A DNA stretch of 64,000 nucleotides from Ceratotherium simum simum (lineage: Eukaryota > Chordata > Mammalia > Perissodactyla > Rhinocerotidae): the NCBI RefSeq assembly GCF_000283155.1, contig NW_004454195.1, forward strand, positions 5,924,940 through 5,988,939, given 5' to 3'. This document shows, in pieces, positions 1 through 11,668 of this stretch (its first letter is position 1; every line of letters starts with the position of its first letter). The translations under genes and the position numbers were made by a program. The notes beneath the pieces were generated by a model, which was not told the DNA's origin, did no database searches, and saw nothing but the letters and a program-made list of their open reading frames with translations.

Positions 1-759
1 TACCCACCCAGAGCCTACACCTCACTTTGCTGGGTACTCATCCCACGTGATCTAAGTACACAGGACCCCAGAATTCCTTGCACAGATTGCCATGAGTTTG
101 CTTCCATGGCTTGCGTGGGCCCCTTCCCCAAATCCTTTCTCCCAAAGATGGATGAACCTACTGTGTATGCATCGCTAGGCCTAAGGGGTAGCCAAAGAAT
201 GGCTGTTTGCAGAGGGATGTGGACAGAGCCTGGGAGTGCAGGCTTAGGTGTCCACATGTGTACTTGTCAGGTCCCTTGTTGTGTATAATGGGGCCAGCAG
301 AAGGAAAAGAGGCAGTGGCTCTCCCATGCCACTATGTTCCAGCATGGAACTCTGAGGAGTCCAAGATCCTAAATTAGAACTTGGCTTCCCAAGTTTTAAA
401 GAAGGTATTTCTTTAAAAGATAAGAGTATTCTATTGAACAGATTTATCCTATCTATTGAACATATTTTATTTAACTGATTTTTGGTCCTGATTTATTTAT
501 ATTTCAAAATATTCAGACATATATGTGTGAGCATCTGTTTGTCCTCTTGCCCTGGGCTCAGAAAATGCTAGGGGTGGGATACCACCATATAGGAACTTCC
601 TTAACTTCCTGTCTGAAGTAGGTGTGAACTCATTCTTCCTCCAGTCTCAGAGGATAGGGTGCCTCTTCTAAGGTTCAAGCCTACCCCTTGATTCCAACTC
701 CTCATATCATGTCTGGATCTTGTGTCATAAAATTTCCCCTATTTCTATTGGCTAATTTC
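1..759. other. Non-coding stretch, nothing recognised
   Basis: No repeat family or exon could be recognised. Short open frames exist on both strands (for example 60 codons from position 106) but overlap each other and look like chance. Composition becomes AT-rich after 370. Confidence 0.5.
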
Positions 760-2195
760 CCTCATCTCATTCATAAGTCTCTCCTATCCTTAAGAAACAA
801 AAAATTCAATTGACCACCCCACCCCAGATCATGCTAGTGCTTCCTGCTCCTTCACAGCCAAACTTCTTGCAAGTCTATTATACACTGTTTTGTCTTCACA
901 TCTTCATCTCACACTTACTATTCAACTTTTATAATCTGGTTTCTACTTCCATCAGGCCATAAATCCAATGGCTACTTTTACCTTAGTTAATTAATTGACT
1001 AGACTATTCCGGTGGCTTTGATTCTGTTGATCACCCCCATCACCTTCTTGAATCTTGAATACCTTGGCTTTAATTACACAAGATGGTGCGAATTCTTCTG
1101 CTTCCTTTATGACAGTTTCTCCTCTTGGCCTCCCTTAAAAATTGATGAGCTCTAGGATTCCATTCTATGTTCACTACTCTTCTGAGCCCAGAGACTCTCA
1201 GCCGTGTGCATTGATGGTCTCCTATATGATGAGAACACACATCTCTTTTTTTCTTGCTTTAATGGCTACTTTCAACCTTGAACTCATATATCCAAATGAA
1301 TGTTGGCCATCACCAATTTGAAATGTCATCAGATACCTCAAATTCAACACGTTAGTCTTGACTCATCATCTTCCCTGTGCATTCTTCTCATTCTTTGTTC
1401 ATTTTCCCAAGTCCTGGAGTCTCCTAAGTTTCTCCTTCTCTTCTTATATCACACCTATTGCTAAATTCTGATAATTCGACCACATACATGTTTCTCAGAT
1501 CTGTATCATATTTTCTATTCCCCCCGCCACTGCCATAGATCTGTCATTATTTCTCTTTTAAATTGGGTCAGTGTTTCCTATTGGTCTCCCTGCCTTCAAT
1601 CTTGCCCCAATATTGTCTTTCTTTATATTTCTACCAGAATACTTTATCTAAAACATAAATCTGTTCAAGTGATTCTCCTCTTGAAAAATCACTGATTGTT
1701 ACAGAATAAATGCTAAGTTCTTTAATACAGCATACACAGCCGTCTGTGATCTGCCCTCTCCATCCCTTGCCACAATCTGCATTAAAGTCATATTCCAGTT
1801 ATGTGGCCTTGTCATGCATCCCCTGCCTCAAAACACACACACACCTTGATGTCTCCCACTAGTGAGCCTCTTTACAAATGTTCTCTCTGCCTGAAATACT
1901 TTTTCTAACTCCTATTCCTCCTTCTAAATTCAGGCCTAAATCACCTCCTCCAGGAATTTTCTCCTGCCTTACCACCCCTAAAAGCTGAGCTAGGTTCCCC
2001 ACTTCTGTGATCTCATTGTATCCTTTGAATGCCTCTATCACTGTACTTACTACATTGTATTGAAAACATCTATTTATGGGTAATTCTTTTTACAATATTT
2101 AGCAGCTCAAGAACTTGGGGGGGGTATCTAACTTATCTTGGTATCTTCAGCACCTCAGCACAAAAGGTATTTAATATGTGCTTGGTAGAATCGTT
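760..2195 (+). repeat. L2 (LINE2) 3' portion, about 1.4 kb
   Basis: The stretch follows the 3' half of L2: remnants of the reverse-transcriptase end (a degraded phrase for F-D-x-V-D-H near 1018), the segment around 'ctcaaattcaacacg', the 'ggtctccctgcct' block near 1585, then the 3' UTR. It ends near 'ggtatttaatatgtgcttgg'. It is heavily diverged with no open frame. This is the longest L2 copy in the window. Confidence 0.8.
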
Positions 2196-2834
2196 CCAAT
2201 TTCCATAGTGTCATAACACTTATACCCATGGGTATACAGAGAAGTTCAGGTCCCTAACAACAAAGGAAAGCTATTCCTCCTCCATTCTCCCTCATCTAAT
2301 GACTCTAACCAGCACAAATGGACCTAGTTCTCTAACCATGGACACACTAAAACACTGAGGAGTCATGTTGGACCTGGTGGTTCAGTTGCATGGGCACAGC
2401 CAAGCTCCCTGACCTCAAAGGGATATTTATACACAGACAGACTGATGATTGACAAACTGAAGGGCTGTTGAATTTTGGTCTTCAGGAGTATAAAATATTT
2501 AAAGGTGGTAGGTAGACAAGAAAACAAGCAGCAGTCATGTCTCCATGGGAAAGTGGTATAGCAGTACCTGGTATGGTACCAAGTTAGGTATATTGGCATT
2601 GGAATACGTATCTTGGAAACCTAGTGTGTTATATGGGTCACTCAGCAACAGATGAAATTTTAGGGAAGCTTATGTCTGAGGATGACAGTGCACTAATGCC
2701 TTATATTCTTTAAATGTCTAAACTAAATGCTTCTTACGTGCATGTAGATTTGCTCATAGACTTAAAATGAAATCCCTTGAATACCTACTTTTCTTAGTCT
2801 TACAGTTGAGACAAGAGCAAGGGTCCAAAAGAAG
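2196..2834. other. Unassigned non-coding stretch
   Basis: No repeat or coding signal was recognised. A 78-codon open frame on the minus strand (2363-2599) has no recognisable domain. Confidence 0.4.
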
Positions 2835-3010
2835 CAAAGGTTTCTTATTGTACTTAGAGTGAAATCCAAACTCCTTCACATGGCCAATAAAGCTTTGCAA
2901 AGTCTCTCTCTCATGCTCATGTTCCGGGACCTTTCCTTTCCTTGCTCCTCCACACCCAGTCAGCTATGCTGCCTCTACACTGGCTTTTTTCACTCTTTGT
3001 CATTCCACCC
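2835..3010 (+). repeat. L2 fragment, 5' part of a split copy
   Basis: It begins with the L2 block 'gtgaaatccaaactcctt' and runs to 'cattccacccactcag'. The copy resumes at about 3446, so the intervening LTR appears to have inserted into it. Confidence 0.75.
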
Positions 3011-3445
3011 ACTCAGTCAGGGCTGGGCTTGTGACTGAGTTGACCAATAGAATAGGGTGGAAGTAACACTGCGTCAGTTCTGCCTTTGAAATGACTGGCA
3101 GCTGCCATCTTTTCCCACTGGGTATTCAGCCGCCATGCTGGAGGAAGCACAAGCAGCCATGTGGAAAGGCTGAGTGAAGGAGAACAAGGCCCTTGGCCGA
3201 CAGCCCTAGCTGAACTCCCAGTTGACAGCCAGCACCAACTTTCCTGCTACATGAGTAAGCCACCTTACAGGTGGATTCTCTAGCTCCAGTTGTGTTGCCA
3301 CGACTGACAGCACATGGAGCAGTAATGGGGTGTCCCTAGGCGCTCTGCCCAAATTGCAAAACAATGAGTGAATGAATGAATATTGTTGTCTTAAGCCATA
3401 GTTTTAGGGCGGGTTGTCATTCAGCAATAGCTACCCGAAAGGTCC
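3011..3445 (+). repeat. MLT1-like (ERVL-MaLR) LTR, sense strand, nested in L2
   Basis: The 3' end reads 'ttgttgtcttaagccatag', then a G/T-rich stretch and 'cagcaatagctac', which is the usual end of MLT1 LTRs. The element interrupts an L2 copy. It is the only MaLR LTR in the window in plus orientation. Boundaries are approximate and no TSD was found. Confidence 0.6.
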
Positions 3446-3600
3446 TCATACCTCCCAAGCCCTTTTCTGCCTCTTGGCACTTGCACAGGTCCTTTCTCTG
3501 CATAGAATGATTCCTCCCTTCCTGTCTGCTCTGACACAGCTGCTCGTTTTCTTCTTTGTCACCTCCTCACAGAGGGATGACCCTAAAAACAATCTATCAA
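3446..3600 (+). repeat. L2 fragment, 3' part of the split copy
   Basis: It continues the L2 3' end with 'cccttttctgcctcttggcacttgcacagg' (in two pieces) and 'gtcacctcctcacagag'. It is collinear with 2835-3010. Confidence 0.75.
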
Positions 3601-3604
3601 AGAT

Positions 3605-3820
3605 GGTTTTCTATTTTAATCTCAGACTTGTCACTTACTGTTTGGCCTTGGGCAAGTGATTCAACCTCTCTGAGCCTCAGTTATCTTTTTCTTTAAAATG
3701 GGGATATTGATAATACCTACCTCCTAGGCCTCTATATGGGATTAAATGAAATAACGCATTTGAAGTACTTAGGGTAATGCCCAGCACGCGGGCACTGAAT
3801 CAATAATAAATAGTGTAGTC
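3605..3820 (+). repeat. MIR SINE
   Basis: The MIR core is clear: 'ggccttgggcaagtgattc', 'ctctgagcctcagtt', 'aaaatggggatat', then 'agtacttagggtaatgccc'. Old and without TSDs. Confidence 0.9.
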
Positions 3821-5564
3821 AGTCTCAGCCTGAGAGAGAATCATCTCTGGAATCATCTTTAGCTTCTAGGGCTTAAGGAAATACTTATGCACTTAGCATA
3901 TTAGGAGGTAAGCAATGTGGGTGGCTCTTAAAGCATTAATTACCCCAGGATGAGGACAGCTAAGCATCATTTATATTGATGGTCTTCAGGCCCTCAAGTG
4001 GCTTTGGGACTGGAGATGAAAATGGCTCTTCTTATTAAGAGACCCAGGTCTGGTGTGGGGTTATAATTCTACCATTATAGCTCTGGTCATCTCCTTCTAT
4101 TTGCATGGTTCTTGTCCTACACTGAACAGGAGAGCCCGGGAAGATAATGATCCTCATTTGTATCAGTTAGGGTCTCAACCTTCTCTGAAATGTTCTTCAT
4201 TAGGCTTGTAAGCTGTATTTATTTTCATTACTCTGGTACTTGCAGAACTGTTTGCTGCTGCCTTTTTCTGGACGTTTCTCCCTGCAGGGCTCTTTTACTG
4301 TGTCAGAAATGCATCCTCTTATTTCTTCCTGTACCATTCATTCCATTTTTATAAAACATATGGCTCTCTTCATCACTTACACACACAGACCCCCTAGAAC
4401 TTTGGAGGAGGGGCCAGAACATCTCTAAGATCCCTTTTACTCTTGAGATTCCGTCTTCTCAGTGTCTTCCCACCTATTTTAGTGCATTGACCTAGCACTT
4501 ATCGTCCCTTAATTGTACACACAGATTGTTGAAGGTTTGAATCTTTAAATGGCTCTGTGCTGTGGGGATGAACATCCAGCCTCAACTCACCCGGATGAGT
4601 TAAAGAGAAAACATCTAAATGGGAAAATGCTGGTTTTCCTTTCTTAGAGCAATCAGACAACTGATCAACAAAAAGGAATGTCTTCCAGTTTCTAGGTGTG
4701 TGTGTAATCTCTGAGGAGAGAGACATCAACTGAATATGCATGAAAGCCACGGGCCCAGCTGCTGAAAAGCTAGGACTTCACCTGGACAAAAGAAGAAGTT
4801 TGAGACCCAGACAGTACTGTGCCCAGGCCAGGAAAGTTGAGACCCTCCCAGGACCTGGTTGGGAGCAGCTCCATTAGCCTTTCCCATCTCTCTGGAAGGT
4901 CTCTGTGTTCCTGAGAATTGCCAAAGGCCCTGCTGAGAGCAGCCACGTCACAGAAAACTGCTAATGAGGACACAAAAGTCTCCGTCAAGGTGCCACTGTG
5001 AAAGCAGAAACATATTTGGTATTTACTACAGCCCTCGCTCCCACGTGGCCTTCTCACAGTAACAAATGTAATTCTGCTAGTAACTGTTTTGGTAAATGAG
5101 TCATATTGTAGCAATCTTCATGAATCAAAGATAATTATATTTTTACTCAGCTAGCACTGGTTAAGAAAACTCTCTCATTCTTCAATTAGCTGTCTTTTCA
5201 CTCTGGTATTATCTGGAGGGTCTTCTGCATAATTTTAACCTAGTTCCTTGCTCTCTTTTCCCTATCGGTTAATGCATTTTTGCTTTATTAGGCCTCCCCA
5301 GGTTTTCTTGTATCATCTTGGGCATTGTTCTTCTTTTTACATTTGTAGGAAAGCACTGCGGTGGATTAAACCAGGCTTGCCTGGAGGAGACGAGATAATA
5401 GTCTTCCATAACCAGAACAGTTATTTATAAACCATGACATTCGTTTTTCATTCTGCAAAGAGAAGGTTATTGTGCACATCTCATCAGTCTTCTACTAACT
5501 TAAAATCTTCCTCAGAATGACCACAGAGTTGAAGTTGAATTACTACTAATTATAGCCACTGTTT
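3821..5564. other. Unassigned non-coding stretch
   Basis: No gene or confident repeat family was recognised across 1.7 kb. A 114-codon frame on the minus strand (4770-5114) shows no domain or splice-like boundary and is most likely chance. Confidence 0.4.
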
Positions 5565-5765
5565 TTGTGCATACGTACTAGAAACTCTGTCAAGAGCTTT
5601 ATACATTTAGCTCCTGGCAGGTCACAATGACTCTATGAATTAGCTGTTATTTTCTCCATTTTACAGATGAGCAAACCGAGGCTTAGATGTGAAATAATTT
5701 GCCCAAGGTCATACAGCTACACAGAACTATTAGAACCTAGTTTTGATTCTAGCAGCTATTTTATA
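5565..5765 (-). repeat. MIR SINE, reverse
   Basis: It carries the reverse-strand MIR signature: 'ttttacagatgagcaaac', 'gaggcttag', 'cccaaggtcatacagctac', and 'cctagttttgattc'. Confidence 0.9.
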
Positions 5766-6159
5766 CTGCCCACCTCATTACCTTCCCGTACTTATCCAGT
5801 ATAGTACACTGGGCCTTCAGAGTCATTTCTCTGCTCTTGCCCTGTTTCAAGGGAACACAGCATCGTCAGCCTTTAGATCTAGATCACTGGAGTTGGCTGT
5901 GATTTGCTCCAGGTCATAAAATTGAGCTGAGATGGACCAGACCTCGTCTGTACTTCCTCACCCACACTTCCTTTCCCAGAAGATGCCTGGAAACTGGAAT
6001 ACAGATCAATATATCTTTGGGGCCTTCAAGCTTACATTTTGTGCCCTGCTTTTCTCTCCATGGTCCTTGCCTCCCTAAAAACCACCCATGGCAGGCCTTT
6101 TGGAGATTCTGATTTCTTTGGCCTGGGACAAAAGTGCTTCCAGTGTGCCACCTGGGCAG

Positions 6160-6405
6160 TGTTTCTCAAACCTTAACATGCACGGACATCACTCCGATTC
6201 TGACTCAGGGAAACTGGGTGGGGCCCGAGAGTCTGCATTTCTGACAAGTGCAGAGAGACTCAGGCCAGAGTCTCAGAGAGACTCTCTGAGGCCAGAGAGA
6301 CTCAGATTCAATTTGTCTGAGGTGTGGCCCAGACATCAGCATTTTTAAAAGCTCCCTCAAATGATTATAATGAACAGCCCAAGTTGGGAACCTCTCGTGT
6401 GGGGT
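6160..6405. repeat. MER5-like hAT element with internal repeat
   Basis: The left end 'cagtgtttctcaaacctta' and internal 'gtctgcatttctgacaag' and 'cagacatcagcatttttaaaa' fit MER5-type hAT-Charlie elements. A local expansion of GAGACTC-type units at 6250-6313 interrupts the element and contains a near-perfect palindrome. Confidence 0.65.
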
Positions 6406-6599
6406 TGCGTGCTCTGTCTTTCCACATCAGAACTTGTTCTCAGATGTGTTGTTTCCAGGTCAAAATCCGGAACTTTCTGAGTCAGGAGGATTTTTCTGAT
6501 ATCCTCTCTTCTTTAGACAACCCTCTTACCCTCACCCACACTACTTCCTATCTAAAACTTGCCCTTCTGCCAGACCTTGACCACTGCAGGGATCCAAGG

Positions 6600-6715
6600 C
6601 TGAACTATTTACCTGCTGGGTGATCTTGGGCAAATCTGTCTACCACTCAGCCTCCGTTTCTTCATTGTTAATAAGAGAGTTGAGCCAAATGCTCATGAAG
6701 ATCTGTGATTCCCCA
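6600..6715 (+). repeat. MIR fragment
   Basis: It holds 'gctgggtgatcttgggcaa', 'ctcagcctccgtttcttc' and a degraded tail, which is the central MIR block. Confidence 0.8.
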
Positions 6716-7589
6716 AGACACTCTTAGTTATATCAGAACAGGGGTATCATCCTTCTCCTGGGGAAGATTTGTGATTGATCCGGCTTTGGGAAGCAGGTGT
6801 GTGGGGCTGTGGGGCTCCTTGAGTGGGTGAGAGGTGAGGTTGGAGGAGGCAGTGGCTGACGGCTGGGCCTCCTTTCTGATGGAGATCACCCCATCACACA
6901 GCCAGCTTGGAGATGGACCATGTAAGGCCTCCTTCTCAAAACCACCCCCTGGCCAATCACTTGGGCCTTAAGGAATATCCGCCATGGAATAAGACCACCG
7001 AAAAATACTTGTCAGCCCCCCAGCCGTTTTCCAAGGTGGTATTAACACGGGGCGTCTGCAAAGAATCTTCTTTACTCGTTTCTCCATCTGGGAGCAGCCC
7101 CAGCTGCATCAATTCTTCCCCTTGAAACCAGCGCGCTCACCGATGGATGTGACTGCCTGGCTTTCCAGGGAATTCGTTGAGTATCTTTCATGTCAGTGAT
7201 ATCTGTGAGAAACAGGAAACTGTTTTCCCATCTCATTCACATAATAGATAAGATGAGAAATTAGCTGCTGGATGAGCAACCTGGGGGCTGTTCATTTTGT
7301 CACAATAAATAAGGTTCTGCCGCTGCTGGCGCTGCCAACGAGCGTGCGCCTTGGTGCGCGTGCACACGTCGCACTTTCTCATTTGAGAGCCCCCGCCCCC
7401 AGCTTCACCCCCACAGATGTTTCCTTTTGTGTTTTTCCCTCCGATCCTGCTGAAGGTTTTCTCAGTCTAGAGACATCTGAATCTGGGGGGTTTTGTGGCC
7501 ACTTAAAGCTTTGCCTCTGGGCAGCTATCATAGGGACCCTTCTCCCAAGCCCCCTTCCCCACACCGCCACCCCACGATGATCTCAACCG
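6716..7589. other. Repeat-poor stretch with a small CpG cluster
   Basis: No repeat was recognised. At about 7315-7375 CpG dinucleotides are unusually dense for this window, but the patch is only some 60 bp, too short for a CpG island. Open frames here have no recognisable domain. Confidence 0.45.
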
Positions 7590-7768
7590 TGCGCCTCAGG
7601 AGTGGTCCATGCAAGCAGCGTCGTCGGCATCACGTGGGTACCTGTTAGAAATGCAGCCTCCGCGGCCCCGCCCTGGACTGAGTCAGAGCCGGCATTTTAA
7701 CAAGAATCCCAGGTGACTCATTCCTATGCACATTCAAGTTTGAAGAGCACTGGCCTAAAAAAGCTCAA
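7590..7768. repeat. MER5A-like hAT element
   Basis: It shows 'gttagaaatgcagcctc', 'gactgagtcagagccggcat', 'aacaagaatcccaggtgactc' and an end resembling 'gtttgaagagcactggcc'. This is a non-autonomous hAT-Charlie copy. Confidence 0.8.
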
Positions 7769-8202
7769 GTGGATTTCGTAAATCCAGGAGTCCAGCCACA
7801 GCATTTTACCTGACGTTCAGGGCTTCTGCAGCAGCCTTCCCCTTCCAGTCATTCTCTAGGATCAGCACTAGGTTACGCCTCTGGGCTTTTACTAACCAGG
7901 GACGATGAAGGGGAACTGGCTGAGTGTGCAGATGTGGCAAGGGCACGGTTACCAGCACCCATGTCCATAAATATGCTGGGTCCTAGGAGGGAAGGGGCTC
8001 TCACCCTCTCACACACAGAAGGAAGGGGTAGGGATGTGCCTTCAGGTTTTACTTGCTCCTGACTGCCTTCTGTAGTGTTGTGCCTAAGGCTGCAAGAAAC
8101 TGATAGGGCCTGGGGGATGTGAAGACAATGAGCGGCATTTGGATTAAGGTGACATTCAAGTTAGAGTTCCTTGCTGCCTGTGTGTGTATTAGAGATAGAC
8201 AT

Positions 8203-8657
8203 TGTATTAGTTTGCTATGGCTGTCATAGCAAAAGTACCATCAACTGGGTGGCTTAAACAACAGAAATTTATTGTCTCACAGTTCTGGAGGCTGAAAGTC
8301 CGAGATCAAGGTGCAGCAGGGCTGGTTCCTTCTGAAGACTCTGAAAGAGAATCCACGCCTCTCTCCTAGCTCCTGGTGGTTTGCTGGCAATCTTTGGCAT
8401 TTCCTGGATTGTGGAAGCATCGCCCTCTCTCTGCCTTCGTCTTCACATGGTGTTCTCCCTGTGTGCATATGTCTGTGTCCAAATTTCCCCTTTTTATAAG
8501 GACACCAGTCATATTGGATTAGAGCCTACCTTAAGGACCTCATTTTAACTTGATTACCTCTGCAAAAGACTCTCTTTCCAAATAAGGTCATATTCTGAGG
8601 TCCTGGGGGTTAGGACTCCAACATCTTTTTGGGAGAGGCACAGTTCAGTCCACAACA
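8203..8657 (-). repeat. MLT1A-like MaLR solitary LTR, reverse, with TSD
   Basis: The element starts TGTATTAGTTTGCTATGG and ends CCACAACA, and is flanked by the 5-bp direct repeat GACAT (8198-8202 and 8658-8662). Inside are 'ggtggcttaaacaacag', 'cacagttctggaggctg', 'tataaggacaccagtcat' and 'gggggttaggactccaaca'. In sense orientation it would read 5' to 3' on the minus strand. No internal retroviral sequence is attached. Confidence 0.92.
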
Positions 8658-8662
8658 GACAT

Positions 8663-9740
8663 GAATTTAAGGGTTTTCTGTAAATTGCACCTAATGTCGC
8701 CAGGAACGGGGAACTTTTTCTTGCTCATTCCTACCCTCCTAAAAGCTTTTGGGATAAAGAAGGTGGGCCAGGTCAAGGGGACAGCATAGGCAGGGCAGCT
8801 AGAAGAGCGAGAATGTCGCCAGAGCAGGCCTTTTTGTTGTTGGTGTTGTTGTTTAATGTTTAGAAAACTAAAGAAAGGGAAATCAATTATGGGGCCTACC
8901 TGAATTTTATTTCCTCACCCAAAACCAAATTACTCAGCAAACTTATCGCTTGCTATTGCAGGCTTTGGTATTAAAGAAAACAATCAGGCGGGCAGGATTA
9001 ATCTCTGACAGCTGCCTTATCTTTAACTTGCACCTTTGTTATTTTCTGATGAGCTTCTCCTCTTTTGCTGCCACGTCGTACCATACCTCACTGGTTCCTT
9101 TCATTTTATCATCAGGCAGGAGCGGAGGACCTTTCAGTTTATTAAAAAACCTTTATTTGTGAAGAACAAAGAGGGGGGAAAGAGGCAAACAATGAGGTCA
9201 GACAATCTCCTTCCTGCCAGGAGTCACTCACCTGTTATTTAGAGTGTTATCAGTTAGGGGAGACTTGCATGGTGGAAAATGAGGCTCTGACAGGCTATTC
9301 GGTTACACACACACACACACCCCAAATCTGACTGACGCACATCAACCTCTACAAAAGGTCCTTGACTAGCAAAGCTGAAATATTTTCTTTTGTTTCTAAG
9401 CTTCTAAAAAAAAATAAAAAGACTAGTGAGCCTGCCCCTCCCTCCACCGCCAGGCCCTCCCCACTTTCTGCTCCTGCAGCTGAGGCTTCCTGTAGAGGAA
9501 AACGCCTTGGCCATTTTAGTGGCTGCCTAACTATGTCCTGCGTGAGCTGGGCACAGCTCGGTTGGCTGTCAGGGGAGCCGCGTATCTCTTATGCGTCTTG
9601 CTTGCTGTTTATTAATTTGGGGATCAATGAGAAGGCAGCAGTTTTGGGCACACGCTCATGTCTGTTGGAAGGGCAGTTGCATCCGTGTGGTTGTTATATG
9701 GCTCACCTGCTGCTTTGACATGGCTCTGTTAATTGGAAGG
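8663..9740. other. Repeat-poor non-coding stretch
   Basis: No gene or repeat was recognised apart from a short CA run at 9306-9320. The longest open frame (118 codons from 9362) has no domain and overlaps another frame, so I treat it as chance. Confidence 0.4.
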
Positions 9741-10022
9741 AACACTGCAAATTCCCTCATCTCTCTGTGCCTCAGTTTCTTCTCATCTAAAATGGTGGGG
9801 CTTCAACAAGATGATGTTTAAGACTCTGGCAGTTTATAATTCTCTGCATCCTTGACCCATTTTACAGCAGAACTACTTCCAGAGATGGGTGTGTTTAAGT
9901 TTGACCACTGTATTTGCCACTAATTAGTAGTGTGGCCTTGAGCAAGCCACTCAGACCTCTCCGAGGGTTGAATGAGATGCTCTCTAACGTCTCATGTGGA
10001 TCTCTGAATCTATGAAGTGAGT
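9741..10022 (+). repeat. MIR fragments (two pieces)
   Basis: Piece one holds 'tctgtgcctcagtttcttc' with 'catctaaaatggtg'. Piece two, from about 9900, holds 'tgtggccttgagcaagccactcag'-type sequence read in shorter blocks. Both match MIR cores. Confidence 0.7.
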
Positions 10023-10117
10023 ATTGATCTGTTGTTCTGTATCACATAGAGCAAATCAAAGAAGCTCAAGGTTCAGGTTACACCTACTGCTTATGTCCTC
10101 CATCTGGTAGGCAAGGT

Positions 10118-10600
10118 GTATTTGTTTTTTATTGCTGAATAGCAGATTACCACAAACCTAGCCACAGTTTCCATGGGTCAGAAGCCCAGGTCAGCTGGGG
10201 CTGTGATCTCACCTGGGGCCTGGGTTCTCTTCCAAGCTCACAGGTTGTTGGCAGAATTCACTTCCCTGCAGTTTAAGACTGAGGTCCCGGTTTTCTTGCA
10301 GGTTCTCAGCAGAGGAATGCTCTCAGCTCCCAGAAGCTGCCTGTCATTCCTTGTCATGTGGCCCCACAGGCAGTTCACAACATGGTGTTCATGTTCTTCC
10401 AGGCCAATGGGAGAATGTCTCTCTGATGCTTCTTCTTTTAAAGGCTCCTCTCATTAAGTCAGGCCCACCCCTTTTGTATGGGGGTGATATCCCATCATCT
10501 TCCCAGATCCCACTCATACTCAAGGGGAGGGGATGATACAGGGCATGCACATCAGGAGGTGGGCATCTGGAGGCCGCGTTAGAATCACACCTACCATATA
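10118..10600 (-). repeat. MLT1-type MaLR LTR, reverse
   Basis: The plus strand begins 'gtatttgttttttattgctg', 'agcagattaccacaaac' and passes through 'tcccatcatcttcccagatc', 'actcaaggggaggggatga', and 'aggaggtgggcatctgga'. The family matches the copy at 59,660-60,216. The LTR sense strand is minus. Confidence 0.75.
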
Positions 10601-11616
10601 ATGTCTCTAAGTCCTCTACTAACTTTTCTCTAGGATCCATCGCCCCTTATAACCAGCCTTAAAATTTTTCTTTTGTTGGTTTGGTGGTGGGGGCAGATCC
10701 ATTTTGCGGGGGCAGAACCCTTAATTATTCTCTTTGCTCACTCCACTGAAGAAATGAGAAATGTTATGATTTGCCTAATAGCTATTTGGAAAGACCTCGA
10801 GGGTATTATTGTCCTCCAGGAGGAGAGTAGGTAAGCTTGTAGCAATGGCTGTCAGTTGGGTAGAAGAAGACACACCACTGGGCATAGCCAGGGATGTTGG
10901 GGACCCCAACACAATACTGGTGATCTGCTTCTCTGCACTTAACAGGTCTTAGTCAGTGACCTTGAACACTACTGCCTCCTCAACTTTTTCTGCCTCTAAT
11001 TTCCTGCCTCTAATTGAGATCAGTTAATCTCAATTTAGAAGCCCCAGTTGGGCCTTCTAATTTTTTGACCCTGTTTCCTGTTATTTTGCCTCTACTTCAT
11101 CCAGCTCCTAATCTCTGAGGTTCTGACCTCCCTGGTAACCTTACCCGGATTCTGGATTTCTCCCCTGTTAGTATTTGATTCTATATTTGAGGCTGAGCTG
11201 GACCCTGACTCTCATATAATTAGCTTTGGCAACTCAGTGAGAGGAGCCTAATCCCTTCCCCTAACAAAGATACTCATGGGCCTTTATGTCCCTCTGCTTG
11301 GCCATGCTGGGTTCTGATGTGCACCCTAATCCTTCTGTCTCCTCTTCCCTGCTTCCTCACCTTCTCCCTCCAACGTTCTGAAGAATCTTTAGGAAGCGAG
11401 TTTGAAAAGCCATGGAAAGATGCCAGCTTCTCAGCTTAACATGCTTCTGTAAACTCTTGTGAACTTGCTCAGGGCCTCTGGGTCAAGATCAAGAGTTATG
11501 TCCTCTCTCTGGGGACTGATGTCCTGGCCTTACCAAGAGGATGGGGCTCAGGATCTAATGACAGAGGTCTTTTGCAGCCCCACGAGAGTCAGCTACTCTC
11601 TGTCTCTATCTTTAGC
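10601..11616. other. Unassigned non-coding stretch
   Basis: One kilobase with no recognisable gene, repeat family or regulatory element. Confidence 0.4.
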
Positions 11617-11625
11617 TGTGCGCGT

Positions 11626-11664
<39 letters not shown>
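11617..11664. repeat. Alternating purine-pyrimidine tract, (CA)18
   Basis: A pure CA run of 18 units (11629-11664) is preceded by TGTGCGCGTGCG, giving 48 nt of uninterrupted pyrimidine-purine alternation. It abuts the L1 fragment that follows. Confidence 0.95.
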
Positions 11665-11665
<1 letters not shown>

Positions 11666-11668
<3 letters not shown>

